46,120 bases of DNA from DATEOR01 sp046733475 (GCA_046733475.1 JBKPPF010000030.1:1-46120), one strand, 5' to 3'. Shown: positions 1-7,787, numbered from the stretch's first letter. The notes: a model not told the origin generated them from the letters alone. Numbers and translations: made by a program.

Positions 1-138
1 CTCGACGCTGACTCGCTCGATCTCGTCGAGCTGATCATGGAGCTCGAGGATCAGTTCGGGATCAAGATCTCGGACGAGGACGCCCAGCAGATCACGACTG
101 TCGGACAGGCCGTCGACTACATCTCGTCCCACCAGTAA
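1..138 (+). CDS. acpP: Acyl carrier protein, 3' part only
   Basis: This is the C-terminal 45 residues of an acyl carrier protein; the 5' part lies before the window. Residues read LDADSLDLVEL, which contains the DSL motif whose serine carries the 4'-phosphopantetheine arm on which fatty-acyl chains are elongated in the cytoplasm. The helix that follows (ELEDQFGIKISDEDA) and the final IxTVGQAVDYI segment are typical of the family. It ends with TAA just upstream of rnc, the usual acpP-rnc order in actinobacteria. The assignment is firm despite the truncation. Confidence 0.93.
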   Translation, partial: LDADSLDLVELIMELEDQFGIKISDEDAQQITTVGQAVDYISSHQ

Positions 139-139
139 C

Positions 140-832
140 GAAGGCGGGGCCGAGAGCCCCGACACCGGCCTTCTCCAACTGATCGACTGCCTGCCCGGGG
201 AGCGCCTTCGCAACGCCTTCACGCATGCCTCGTGGGCGGCGGACCGGGCGGATTCCTACGAACGACTCGAGTTCCTCGGGGACAGTGTCCTCGGGCTCGC
301 CATCGCGCAGGAGCTCTACGAGCGGTTTCCCGATTCGCAGGAAGGGACGCTCGCGAAGCTCCGGGCTCACGTCGTCTCGCGGCAGAGCTGCGCCGTCGTG
401 GGCCGGCGCCTCGAGCTCGGCAAGCGCCTGCTCGAGCACGGCGGCAGCGAGGGCGATGCCGACGAGCTGATGCGCCTCTCGGTGAACCGGAACGTCCTTG
501 CCGCCCTCGTGGAGGCGTGCCTCGGAGCGCTCTACCTCGAACACGGCTTCGAGCCGATCCGGGGCCCGATCGTCGCCGCGTTCACCGACAGGATCGAGTA
601 CGCCCTCGAGGGACATGTGGACTTCAAGACCGAGCTCCAGGAGGAGCTCGCGCGCCGCGGGAAGACGGTGTCCTACTCGGTGCTCGAGGTCGAAGGGCCT
701 CCCCACAGCCGCACGTTCACCTGCGCTGCTGTCATCGACGAGGAACAAGTCGGAGTGGGGACGGGAGACTCCAAAAAGGCGGCTGAGCAGGCTGCCGCCC
801 GTCAGGTGCTCGAGAAGCTCGGCGTCGACTAA
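140..832 (+). CDS. rnc: Ribonuclease III; start codon not identifiable
   Basis: RNase III cleaves double-stranded RNA in rRNA precursor processing and mRNA turnover. The catalytic domain shows THAS, ERLEFLGDSVLG (Glu and Asp metal ligands), QEGTLAKLRA and LVEACLGALYL with the last catalytic Glu (codon 512-514). A double-stranded RNA-binding domain follows from FKTELQEEL to the end. The Asp usually three residues before the final Glu is Ala here (codon 503-505). The frame is open from the stop at 32-34, but there is no ATG, GTG or TTG before 398, which is inside the catalytic domain. Homology and codon use suggest the protein begins near 140. CTG at 98 or 179 are the only near-cognate candidates, so 140 marks the minimal coding extent, not a start. 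The stop overlaps the rpiA stop. Confidence 0.88.
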   Translation, partial: EGGAESPDTGLLQLIDCLPGERLRNAFTHASWAADRADSYERLEFLGDSVLGLAIAQELYERFPDSQEGTLAKLRAHVVSRQSCAVVGRRLELGKRLLEHGGSEGDADELMRLSVNRNVLAALVEACLGALYLEHGFEPIRGPIVAAFTDRIEYALEGHVDFKTELQEELARRGKTVSYSVLEVEGPPHSRTFTCAAVIDEEQVGVGTGDSKKAAEQAAARQVLEKLGVD

Positions 833-1470
833 GGCGCCAGGCGCTCGACCTCGTCACCGCGGCCCACGAGGACCTCACTCGTGAGCTCCGGCGGGAAGAG
901 GCCGTGGTCGACGACCCCCGCGGTGGCGGAGAGCCAGGCGGCGACCGCGGCGAGATCCTCCGCGGGCCCGAGGTAGTCGGCGATGACGCCGCCGTCGGGG
1001 CTCGGAGGCACGTCGCGGAGCTCGACCTCGCCGAGGCGGGCAAGCGTCGCGTCGAGGCCGTAGGGCAGGAGCTCGAGGGGGATCGGCGGCGCGATCGTCT
1101 CGACAAGCTTGTCGGAGGAGGCGATGACGACGAAGCGGTCCGACGAGGCGGCAACGACCTTCTCGCGTGTGTGCGCGGCGCCGCCGCCCTTCACGATCCA
1201 GCCGTCAGGGGCGATCTGGTCGGCGCCGTCGATCGCGATGTCGAGCCGGGCGATGCCGTCGAACGCCTCGACGGAAAGACCGGTGGAACGAGCTTGTTCG
1301 TCGGTGCCGAGCGACGTCGCGACACAGCGGAGTGTCAGGCCTCGCGCTGCGAGGGCTGGAAGAAGGTAGGCCACTGTCGATCCCGTGCCGAGCCCGACGG
1401 TCATCCCGTCCTCGACGAGCTGGGCCGCCGCCTCCGCTGCGGCCTGCTTCTCCCGCTCCACGTTTCTCAC
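829..1470 (-). CDS. rpiA: Ribose-5-phosphate isomerase A
   Basis: RpiA interconverts ribose 5-phosphate and ribulose 5-phosphate in the non-oxidative pentose phosphate pathway. The 213-residue reading contains the family hallmarks in order: GLGTGSTV near the N-terminus, IDGADQI with the catalytic Asp, VKGGGAAHTREK with substrate-binding Lys and Gly residues, and LLPYG. I chose GTG at 1470 because CATAGT lies exactly 6 nt upstream (plus positions 1477-1482), as in other apparently leaderless genes here. A GTG at 1494 would add eight residues. The gene is convergent with rnc, sharing the tetranucleotide CTAA at 829-832, and divergent from smc. Confidence 0.93.
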   Translation of the reverse strand: MRNVEREKQAAAEAAAQLVEDGMTVGLGTGSTVAYLLPALAARGLTLRCVATSLGTDEQARSTGLSVEAFDGIARLDIAIDGADQIAPDGWIVKGGGAAHTREKVVAASSDRFVVIASSDKLVETIAPPIPLELLPYGLDATLARLGEVELRDVPPSPDGGVIADYLGPAEDLAAVAAWLSATAGVVDHGLFPPELTSEVLVGRGDEVERLAP

Positions 1471-1542
1471 CCCGCAACTATGACTGCGAGGCACGCGACC
1501 TGGGCGACCGCCCGTCCGTCCCGATCGTCAGACTGCGGGCGC

Positions 1543-3711
1543 GTGCATCTGCGTGCGATCAAGCTGCGCGGCTTCAAGTCGTTTCCCGACCCGGTCGAGG
1601 TACGTCTCGAGCCGGGCGTCGCCGTGGTCGTCGGCCCGAACGGCTCCGGCAAGTCCAATGTCTCGGACGCGATCGTCTGGGCAGCCGGAAGCCTGAGCCC
1701 GAGCGAGCTCCGCGCGGAGAAGCCCGACGACGTCCTCTACGCGGGCGGCAATGGGCGCGAGCCCGCGTCCTTCGCCGAGGTCGAGCTCCTCTTCGACAAC
1801 GAGGAGGGCGACGGCCCGCTTGAGTTCTCAGAGCTCTCCATCGCGCGCCGGCTTCACCGCGGCGGCGAAGGCGAGTACTTCGTCAACCGCGCGCACGTCC
1901 GGCGGACCGACGTCGTCGAGATGCTGGCCGACATCGGGCTCGGCGGCGAGATGCACTCCATCATCGGTCAGGGCCGGGTCGAGCAGATCCTCTCCTCGAA
2001 GCCGGCCGAGCGGCGCGCGCTGATCGAGGAGGCGGCCGGCCTCGGGAAGTTCAAGCGCCGGCGCCATCGCGCCGAGCTGAAGCTCGCCCGCGTCCACATC
2101 CAGGCGGAACGCGCACGCGATCTCGAGGACGAGGTGCGGAAGCGGCTCCGTCCGCTCGCCCTCCAGGCGTCCGCCGCTGAGCGGGCGGAGAAGCTTCGCG
2201 TCGAGGTCGAGGGACTCCGCGGCCGCATCGCCTCGGCCGAGCTCGAGCGCATCGAGCAGCGGCTGGCCGAGGTCGAGGAGCGGAAGACCCTGGCCGAGCT
2301 CGAGCGCAAGCGCCGAAACGACACGCTGAGCGGCCTGCTCGCCGAACGCCATCGTGCCGAGGAGGAGCTCGCGGAGGCGGCGGGCAAGCACGAAGAGGCC
2401 ACCGCCGCGCTGTACCGGCTCCGTAGCGCGATCGAGCGGATCGAGCTCAGACGGGAGCGCGCCGAGGAAACTGCACGAGCCCTCCGAGCCGACGCGGCGC
2501 GACCGGTTGCTCCCCCTCCCAATTCGACCTTCGAGAGGACGCTGGCAGCGGCCTCCGGCTGGGATCGCGCCGAGGTCGGGGAGGCCTCGGAGGCGGGCGA
2601 GCGCCTCGAGCTTGCACAGGCGGCGGGCCTGGATGCCGTCGCGGTGCTGGCCAGCGACCAGCTCTGGTTCTCCTCCGGCGCCCAGGCGAAGACGCGACCT
2701 GAGCCGCGCGCCGACTCAGGCTTCTTGCTTCAGCTGGCGGATAGGGCCGACGAGGTCGCCGCGATCCTCGATGCTGCCGCGCAGAGCGCGCTTCGCCTCG
2801 AGCCGCCGTTACGGGCGCGGGTCGACGCGGGTGGGAACCGCTCCGGCGAGCTCGGAGAGGAGCTCAGGGCGCTCGGCGCACGCGAGGCCGAGCTGCGGCG
2901 GGCGGCGACGGAAGCGGGGGAAAAGCTCTCCGCGATCGCGGTCGAAGCCGCTGGACTGGCACGAGAGCGCGAAGACGTACTCGCCCGCCTTCCCGATGGG
3001 GGCGAGGCGGAGGCTCTTACCGACGAGGAGGTCGACGAGCTCAGGGCGCAGATCGACCGGCTCGACCGCCGCCGCGAGGCGCTCGGCCAGGTGAACCCGC
3101 TCGCAGCGGAGGAGCATGCGCGCGAGAAAGAGCGCCTCGAGGAGCTGACCACCCAGCGCGAGGATCTCGAGCGCTCGCTGGAGGAGCTGGCCAAGCTTCG
3201 CGACGACTTGACCGCCACCGTCGAGCGGCTCTTCGAGGAGACCTACGACGCGGTCGAGCACCATTTCGCGGAGGTGGCCGGCACGCTCTTCCCCGGCGGG
3301 AAAGGGAGGCTCGTCCGCCGCGACGGAGAGGAGGACGGCGAGGAGGCGGGCATCGAGGTCGAGCTCCAGCCGGCCGGCAAGCGCGTCACGCGGCTCTCGC
3401 TTCTTTCGGGAGGCGAGAAGGCCCTCGGCGCGATCTCGTTCCTCTTCGCGCTCTTCCTCGCCCGTCCGTGCCCCTTCTACCTCTTGGACGAAGTCGAGGC
3501 CGCCCTCGACGACACCAACATCGGCCGCTTCGTCGATCTGCTCAGGCAGTTCTCGGAGCGGGCGCAGTTCATCGTCGTCACGCACCAGAAGAGAACGATG
3601 GAGGCCGCCGATATCCTCTACGGCGTGACGATGGGCGCCGACGGAGTCTCCCAGATCGTGTCGAAACGGCTGGCCGGAGAGCGCGAGGGCCTGCACGCGC
3701 TCTCGGCGTGA
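1543..3711 (+). CDS. smc: Chromosome segregation SMC-type ATPase, unusually short
   Basis: SMC proteins are dimeric ATPases that organise and segregate chromosomes with ScpA and ScpB. The 722-residue product starts VHLRAIKLRGFKSF. The ATPase head is complete: Walker A GPNGSGKSN at residues 31-39, a Q-loop (IIGQGRVEQIL), the ABC signature LLSGGEKAL near 620, Walker B FYLLDEVEAALDD, and a switch His in VTHQKRTME. Bacterial SMC is normally about 1,150-1,200 residues. Here the coiled-coil arms are only about 150 residues each, and the middle (about 320-430) has no recognisable globular hinge with its conserved glycines. GTG 1543 is preferred by homology, although the frame is open far upstream, antisense to rpiA. 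The stop overlaps the ftsY start (GTGA). Confidence 0.9.
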   Translation: MHLRAIKLRGFKSFPDPVEVRLEPGVAVVVGPNGSGKSNVSDAIVWAAGSLSPSELRAEKPDDVLYAGGNGREPASFAEVELLFDNEEGDGPLEFSELSIARRLHRGGEGEYFVNRAHVRRTDVVEMLADIGLGGEMHSIIGQGRVEQILSSKPAERRALIEEAAGLGKFKRRRHRAELKLARVHIQAERARDLEDEVRKRLRPLALQASAAERAEKLRVEVEGLRGRIASAELERIEQRLAEVEERKTLAELERKRRNDTLSGLLAERHRAEEELAEAAGKHEEATAALYRLRSAIERIELRRERAEETARALRADAARPVAPPPNSTFERTLAAASGWDRAEVGEASEAGERLELAQAAGLDAVAVLASDQLWFSSGAQAKTRPEPRADSGFLLQLADRADEVAAILDAAAQSALRLEPPLRARVDAGGNRSGELGEELRALGAREAELRRAATEAGEKLSAIAVEAAGLAREREDVLARLPDGGEAEALTDEEVDELRAQIDRLDRRREALGQVNPLAAEEHAREKERLEELTTQREDLERSLEELAKLRDDLTATVERLFEETYDAVEHHFAEVAGTLFPGGKGRLVRRDGEEDGEEAGIEVELQPAGKRVTRLSLLSGGEKALGAISFLFALFLARPCPFYLLDEVEAALDDTNIGRFVDLLRQFSERAQFIVVTHQKRTMEAADILYGVTMGADGVSQIVSKRLAGEREGLHALSA

Positions 3712-4667
3712 CGAGCTGGGCGGAGTTTCTCGGCGACGACGCCGAGCCTGAGGGGGAAGAGGACGGGGAAGGCCGAGGCGGCTGGTTCGGGCGACTCCGC
3801 GAGTCGCTTGCCGGCAGCCGCAAGGCGCTCACCCAGGAGCTTTTCTTCAACCCTGCCGACGCCGACTCGTGGGAGCGCGTCGAGGAGGCGCTGATCCGCG
3901 CGGACGTCGGCGTGCCCGCCACGGTCGAGCTCGTCCAGCAGCTCGAGGCGCGCGAGCCGGCGAACGAGGGCGAGCTCGTCCAGGGCCTTCAGGAGCTCGT
4001 CGAAGAGATGATGGTCGCCGACGGAGGCCGCCGTCTGGCTCTGGGCGAGGAGCCGACCGTGATCCTCGTGGTCGGCGTCAACGGCACCGGAAAGACCACG
4101 ACGATCGGCAAGCTCGCGTCTCGGCTTCGCGACCACGGCCATTCCGTCGTCGTCGCCGCCGCGGACACCTTCCGCGCGGCGGCGGACGAGCAGCTCGAGA
4201 TCTGGGCGAACCGCGCCGGTGCTGATTTCGTCGGTTCCACACACGGCGCCGACCCCGCGGCCGTCGCCTTCGACGCGATCGAGGCCGCACAGTCGCGCGG
4301 ATGCGACGTCGTCATCGTCGACACCGCCGGCCGCCTGCACACGCAGACCAACCTCATGGCGGAGCTCGCCAAGATCAAACGCGTGATCGCGCAGCGGCTC
4401 GAGGGCGCTCCACACGAGACGCTGCTCGTCGTCGACGCGACCACCGGCCAGAACGGCCTTCAGCAGGCGCGCCTCTTCGGCGAGGCCGTCCAGGTGTCCG
4501 GCGTCGCGCTCACGAAGCTCGACGGAAGCGCGAAGGGCGGGATCGCGGTCGCGATCGCGCACGAACTCGGCCTCCCGGTCAAGCTGGTCGGCGTCGGGGA
4601 GTCCCTCGACGACCTGCAGCCTTTCGATGCGGGCGAGTTCGCGCGAGCGCTGGTCTCTGCCGACTAG
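3708..4667 (+). CDS. ftsY: Signal recognition particle receptor FtsY
   Basis: FtsY is the membrane-associated SRP receptor GTPase that docks ribosome-SRP complexes at the translocon. This 319-residue protein has a short acidic N-terminal stretch (EPEGEEDGEGRGG), then the helical N domain, then the GTPase domain with VGVNGTGKTTTIGKLA (G1), AADTFRAAADEQL (insertion-box region), VDTAGRLHTQ (G3), LTKLDGSAKGG (G4) and GVGESLDDLQPFD (C-terminal SRP GTPase motif). The start GTG 3708 overlaps the smc stop as GTGA, pointing to translational coupling. The smc-ftsY order is standard in actinobacteria, and its partner ffh lies about 1.3 kb downstream. Confidence 0.96.
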   Translation: MTSWAEFLGDDAEPEGEEDGEGRGGWFGRLRESLAGSRKALTQELFFNPADADSWERVEEALIRADVGVPATVELVQQLEAREPANEGELVQGLQELVEEMMVADGGRRLALGEEPTVILVVGVNGTGKTTTIGKLASRLRDHGHSVVVAAADTFRAAADEQLEIWANRAGADFVGSTHGADPAAVAFDAIEAAQSRGCDVVIVDTAGRLHTQTNLMAELAKIKRVIAQRLEGAPHETLLVVDATTGQNGLQQARLFGEAVQVSGVALTKLDGSAKGGIAVAIAHELGLPVKLVGVGESLDDLQPFDAGEFARALVSAD

Positions 4668-4677
4668 GCTGCTGCCC

Positions 4678-5364
4678 GTGGCGGAGAAGGTCTTGGTGAT
4701 CACGGGGGCTTCGAGCGGCATCGGAGAGGCAACCGCGCGTCGCGCCGTGGAGGCCGGTTACCGCGTCGTGCTCGGCGCGCGGAGCATCGACAGGCTCGAG
4801 GCGCTCGCCGCGGAGCTCGGCGGCGACGAGAAGGCGATCGCGATCCGCTGCGACGTAACCGAGTGGGCCGACCAGGAAGCGCTCGTGCAGGCAGCGCTTG
4901 ACCGGTTCGGCCAGCTAGACGTCGCGCTTGCCAACGCGGGCTTCGGCGCCACGCGAGGTTTCCTCGAGGAGACGCCGGAGCTCTGGAAGAGCATGGTGCT
5001 CACCAACGTCTACGGCTGCGCGCTGACGATTCGCGCGGCGTTGCCCTCCCTGAAGCAGTCCAAGGGCCATCTCCTCCTCACCGGCTCCGTCGCCGGCCGC
5101 CGCGCCCTTCCAGGCTCGCTCTACTCGGCGACGAAGTGGGCGGTGACGGCGATGGGCGAGGCGGCGCGACTCGAGCTCAACGGCACCGGCGTCCGTGTCA
5201 CGCTCATCGAGCCGGGCAGTGTGGACACGCCGTTTTTCGACTCACCGCCCAAGGGTGCGCTCGAGCCGGACGACATCGCGCGCGCGATCCTCTACGCGGT
5301 CACACAGCCGCCGCACGTCGACGTCAACGAGCTGCTTGTTCGCCCGACGCAGCAGGAAAACTAG
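4678..5364 (+). CDS. Short-chain dehydrogenase/reductase (SDR family)
   Basis: A classical SDR of 228 residues, probably an NAD(P)-dependent oxidoreductase of unknown substrate. Visible motifs are TGASSGIG (cofactor-binding glycine-rich loop), CDVTEW (adenine-ring contact), NAGFG, a Ser in LLTGSVAG, and the catalytic YSATK. The GARS sequence after beta2 hints at NADP preference, which is inference. GTG 4678 is chosen because TAGGCT at 4665-4670 ends 7 nt before it with no Shine-Dalgarno sequence, and homology begins there (VAEKVLVITGAS). It follows ftsY by 10 nt but may have its own promoter. Function beyond family is unknown. Confidence 0.9.
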   Translation: MAEKVLVITGASSGIGEATARRAVEAGYRVVLGARSIDRLEALAAELGGDEKAIAIRCDVTEWADQEALVQAALDRFGQLDVALANAGFGATRGFLEETPELWKSMVLTNVYGCALTIRAALPSLKQSKGHLLLTGSVAGRRALPGSLYSATKWAVTAMGEAARLELNGTGVRVTLIEPGSVDTPFFDSPPKGALEPDDIARAILYAVTQPPHVDVNELLVRPTQQEN

Positions 5365-5390
5365 ACGCGCGGCCGCGCGCGGCTTACCCT
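5362..5390 (+). promoter_or_regulatory. Promoter of the ABM-like gene with a palindrome in the spacer
   Basis: TAGACG at 5362-5367 (-35-like), a 17-nt spacer and TACCCT at 5385-5390 (-10-like) precede the ATG at 5397 by exactly 6 nt, so transcription would start at or next to the start codon (leaderless). The spacer region contains the 14-bp perfect palindrome CGCGCGGCCGCGCG at 5366-5379, a possible operator, though GC-only palindromes arise easily in such DNA. Confidence 0.5.
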
Positions 5391-5396
5391 CTCCTC

Positions 5397-5705
5397 ATGC
5401 ACGCGAGGCTCGTGCGCTATGAGGACGTCTCCCCGGACAACTGGGAGATCGGCCGCAACTGGTTCACCGAGGACTATCTTCCGGTCGCCATGCAGACTGA
5501 CGGCTTTTCCGGCGCGTACCTCCTCCACGACGACGAACGCATGTGCACGGTGAGCGTCACGCTCTGGACGGACGCCGAGACAGAGGCCGCGAGCGGCGAA
5601 GCCGTGCAGCAGCATCTCGACGCGTGGGAGCAGATGACCGGGATCAAGGCGAGCGTCGAGAGCTACGAGGTCGTCTTCGCCGAGCTCCCGGCCAGAGCCC
5701 TTTAG
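5397..5705 (+). CDS. Small ABM-like (dimeric alpha/beta-barrel) hypothetical protein
   Basis: A 102-residue protein, MHARLVRYEDVSPDNWEI at its start, with a body of alternating strands and helices and a final ESYEVVFAELPAR strand. This layout resembles the ferredoxin-like alpha/beta-barrel (ABM/Dabb) proteins, which act as small monooxygenases or binding proteins, but no catalytic residues can be pointed out, so this is fold-level inference only. ATG 5397 lies 6 nt after a -10-like TACCCT and has no Shine-Dalgarno sequence. The stop TAG shares TTAG with the opposing dodecin stop. Confidence 0.75.
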   Translation: MHARLVRYEDVSPDNWEIGRNWFTEDYLPVAMQTDGFSGAYLLHDDERMCTVSVTLWTDAETEAASGEAVQQHLDAWEQMTGIKASVESYEVVFAELPARAL

Positions 5706-5908
5706 CGCTCGACCCCGAACGCGATATCCACGGTTGTTCGGAACATCGTGATCTCCTCGTTCTCGACGACCGCGCTCATCTCGACGACGTGGGCGCCGTG
5801 GATGTCGCGCACCGTCTTGCCCGCCTCCTGAACGGCGACCCTCGTCGCCTCGGCGAAGCTCGTGGGCGATTGTCCGATGACGCGGATGACTTTCGCGATC
5901 TCTGCCAT
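5702..5908 (-). CDS. Dodecin family protein
   Basis: Dodecins are small dodecameric proteins that store or buffer flavins. The 68 residues follow the family pattern: an N-terminal strand KVIRVIGQSP, the helix EATRVAVQEAGKTV, and two strands VVEMSAVVENEEITMFR and TTVDIAFGVE. The flavin-stacking Trp of characterised dodecins (DWFEV region) is replaced by HGAHV, so ligand binding may differ. ATG 5908 has a clear Shine-Dalgarno sequence (AAGGAGA) on the minus strand. The gene is convergent with the ABM-like gene (4-nt shared stop) and divergent from ffh. Confidence 0.87.
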   Translation of the reverse strand: MAEIAKVIRVIGQSPTSFAEATRVAVQEAGKTVRDIHGAHVVEMSAVVENEEITMFRTTVDIAFGVER

Positions 5909-5962
5909 GCCTGTCTCCTTCCGATATGGCTAAAAACCCCACAGCTACACTTCCCAACCGCC

Positions 5963-7294
5963 ATGTTTGACACGCTTTCCGACAAGCTGCAGGCGACCCT
6001 GGGCGATCTCCGAGGCCATGGGACGCTGTCCGAAGAGGACCTTTCCAAGGCGATGCGGGAGATCCGCCTGGCTCTCCTCGAGGCCGACGTCAACTTCCAG
6101 GTCGTCAAGGATTTCGTCACGCGCGTGAAAGAGCGTGCGGCCGGCGTCGAGGTGACGAAGAGCCTCACGCCAGGGCAGCAGGTGGTCAAGATCGTGCACG
6201 ACGAGCTGACCGCGATCATGGGTCAAGGAGGCTCCAAGCTCGCGTTCTCCGGCCGTCCGCCGACGATCATTCTTCTCGCCGGCCTGCAGGGGTCGGGGAA
6301 GACGACCGCGGCGGCCAAGCTCGCGCTGCTCCTTCGGAAGGAAGGGAAGGCGCCCGCTCTCGTGGCTGCCGACCTCCAGCGCCCGGCCGCGATCGACCAG
6401 CTCGAGCAACTCGGCAAGCAGATCCAGATCCCGGTCTACCTCGACCGCTCGACCAAGGACGCGGTCAAGGTGGCGAAGGAGGGCCTCGACCAGGCCCGCG
6501 CGCAGGGGCGCGACGTGCTCATCGTCGACACCGCCGGCCGCCTTCACATCGACGAGGAGCTCATGAACGAGCTCGCGGCCGTCCGCAAGGAGCTCAAGCC
6601 GCACAACATCCTCCTCGTCCTCGACTCCATGACCGGCCAGGACGCGGTCTCCGTCGCCGAGGCGTTCGCGGAGCGGATCGACTTCGACGGCATCGTCCTC
6701 ACGAAGCTCGACGGCGACGCGCGCGGCGGCTCGGCCCTCTCGGTCAAGGCGGTCACGGACAAGCCCGTGAAGCTCGCCTCGACCGGTGAGAAGCTCGACC
6801 AGCTCGAGTACTTCCACCCCGACCGCATGGCCTCCCGGATCCTCGGGATGGGCGACGTCCTGACGCTCATCGAGCGCGCGGAGGCGGCCGCGGACGAAGA
6901 CGAGCAGGCCGCGCTCGAGAAGCGGCTCATGCAGGGCCGCTTCACCTTCGAGGACTTCCTGCAGGCCTACAAGATGATGCGGAAGATGGGCTCGATGAAG
7001 AGCGTCCTCGGGATGATCCCGGGCATGGGCAAGCAGCTCCAGGGTGTGGACGTGGACGAGCGCCAGCTCGGCCGCGTCGAGGCGATCGTCCTCTCCATGA
7101 CGATCGCCGAACGGCGGAACCCCGAGATCATCAAGGGCCCGCGCCGCGCCCGCATCGCCGCCGGGAGCGGCACGACCGTCCAGCAGGTGAATCAGGTCCT
7201 GCAGATGCGCAAGCAGATGGAGAAGATGATGAAGCAGGTGGGACGGGGCAAGATGCCCAACCTCCAGTCGATAGTCGCCCAGCAGAGGCGCTAG
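5963..7294 (+). CDS. ffh: Signal recognition particle protein Ffh
   Basis: Ffh is the 54-kDa-type GTPase of the signal recognition particle; with 4.5S RNA it binds signal sequences of nascent membrane and secreted proteins. The 443 residues show the N domain, then GLQGSGKTTAAAKLA (G1), AADLQRPAAIDQL, VDTAGRLHIDEEL (G3), LTKLDGDARGG (G4), the closing GEKLDQLEYFHPDRMASRILGMGD, and the methionine-rich M domain (MMRKMGSMKSVLGMIPGMGK, then ERRNPEIIKGPRRARIAAGSG, which binds SRP RNA). The start at ATG 5963 fits homology. TACACT at 5945-5950 suggests a short-leader transcript. rpsP follows 10 nt later, as in many bacteria. Confidence 0.97.
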   Translation: MFDTLSDKLQATLGDLRGHGTLSEEDLSKAMREIRLALLEADVNFQVVKDFVTRVKERAAGVEVTKSLTPGQQVVKIVHDELTAIMGQGGSKLAFSGRPPTIILLAGLQGSGKTTAAAKLALLLRKEGKAPALVAADLQRPAAIDQLEQLGKQIQIPVYLDRSTKDAVKVAKEGLDQARAQGRDVLIVDTAGRLHIDEELMNELAAVRKELKPHNILLVLDSMTGQDAVSVAEAFAERIDFDGIVLTKLDGDARGGSALSVKAVTDKPVKLASTGEKLDQLEYFHPDRMASRILGMGDVLTLIERAEAAADEDEQAALEKRLMQGRFTFEDFLQAYKMMRKMGSMKSVLGMIPGMGKQLQGVDVDERQLGRVEAIVLSMTIAERRNPEIIKGPRRARIAAGSGTTVQQVNQVLQMRKQMEKMMKQVGRGKMPNLQSIVAQQRR

Positions 7295-7304
7295 AAAGGA
7301 CCAG

Positions 7305-7547
7305 ATGGCAGCAAAGATCAGACTGGCCCGCGTCGGGTCGAAGAAGAACCCGATCTACCGGGTCGTCGTCGCCGACTCGCGCTCGCCGCGCGACGGCAAG
7401 TTCATCGAGATCGTCGGGCGCTACAACCCGCAGACGCAGCCCTCGACCATCGAGATCGACGAGGCGAAGGTCAAGGACTGGATCTCGAAGGGCGCGCAGC
7501 CGACCGACTCCGTCAAGCGGCTGATGAAAGCCCAAGGCATTTCCTAG
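7305..7547 (+). CDS. rpsP: 30S ribosomal protein S16
   Basis: S16 is a small-subunit protein needed for 30S assembly. The 80-residue product has the family signature IRLARVGSKKNPIYRVVVAD near the N-terminus, followed by GKFIEIVGRYNPQTQP and WISKGAQPTDSVKRLM. Its length is normal. A Shine-Dalgarno sequence AAAGGA lies 5-10 nt before ATG 7305. It begins the ribosome-maturation run rpsP-khpA-rimM-trmD and is probably cotranscribed with ffh. Confidence 0.97.
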   Translation: MAAKIRLARVGSKKNPIYRVVVADSRSPRDGKFIEIVGRYNPQTQPSTIEIDEAKVKDWISKGAQPTDSVKRLMKAQGIS

Positions 7548-7548
7548 C

Positions 7549-7782
7549 TTGGAAGACCTGGTCACCTACCTGGCCAAGGGCCTCGTCGACAACCCCGACG
7601 AGGTGACGGTCACGCGGGCCGAGCGCGACGGCGCGACCGTGTTCGAGCTGCGGGTGGCCGAGGCCGACGTCGGCAAGGTGATCGGGCGGCAGGGCCGCAT
7701 CGCCCGCGCGCTGCGCACGATCGTGCGCGCGAGCGGCGCGCATCAGAACGAACGCGTCCAGCTCGAGATCCTCAACGAATAA
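7549..7782 (+). CDS. khpA: KH-domain RNA-binding protein KhpA
   Basis: A 77-residue single KH-domain protein of the KhpA/YlqC family, which binds RNA and, in other Gram-positives, works with KhpB in cell-elongation control. The core GKVIGRQGRIARALRTIV carries the GXXG-type loop (GRQG) that contacts RNA. The start is TTG at 7549, one base after the rpsP stop; no better in-frame start exists between the two genes, and the family N-terminus (LVTYLAKGLVDNPDEV) begins there. Its place between rpsP and rimM is the standard one. Confidence 0.93.
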   Translation: MEDLVTYLAKGLVDNPDEVTVTRAERDGATVFELRVAEADVGKVIGRQGRIARALRTIVRASGAHQNERVQLEILNE

Positions 7783-7787
7783 GAGCT

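Noticed and set aside
904..1542. Plus-strand frame open through the whole region upstream of smc
   Set aside because: It is antisense to rpiA, has low-complexity Arg/Asp composition and no family match; it is a high-GC shadow and smc homology begins at 1543.
4078..4444. Long antisense frames over ftsY, ffh, the transporter genes and others
   Set aside because: All show Arg/Ser/Pro-rich translations typical of high-GC shadows and none has a family signature.
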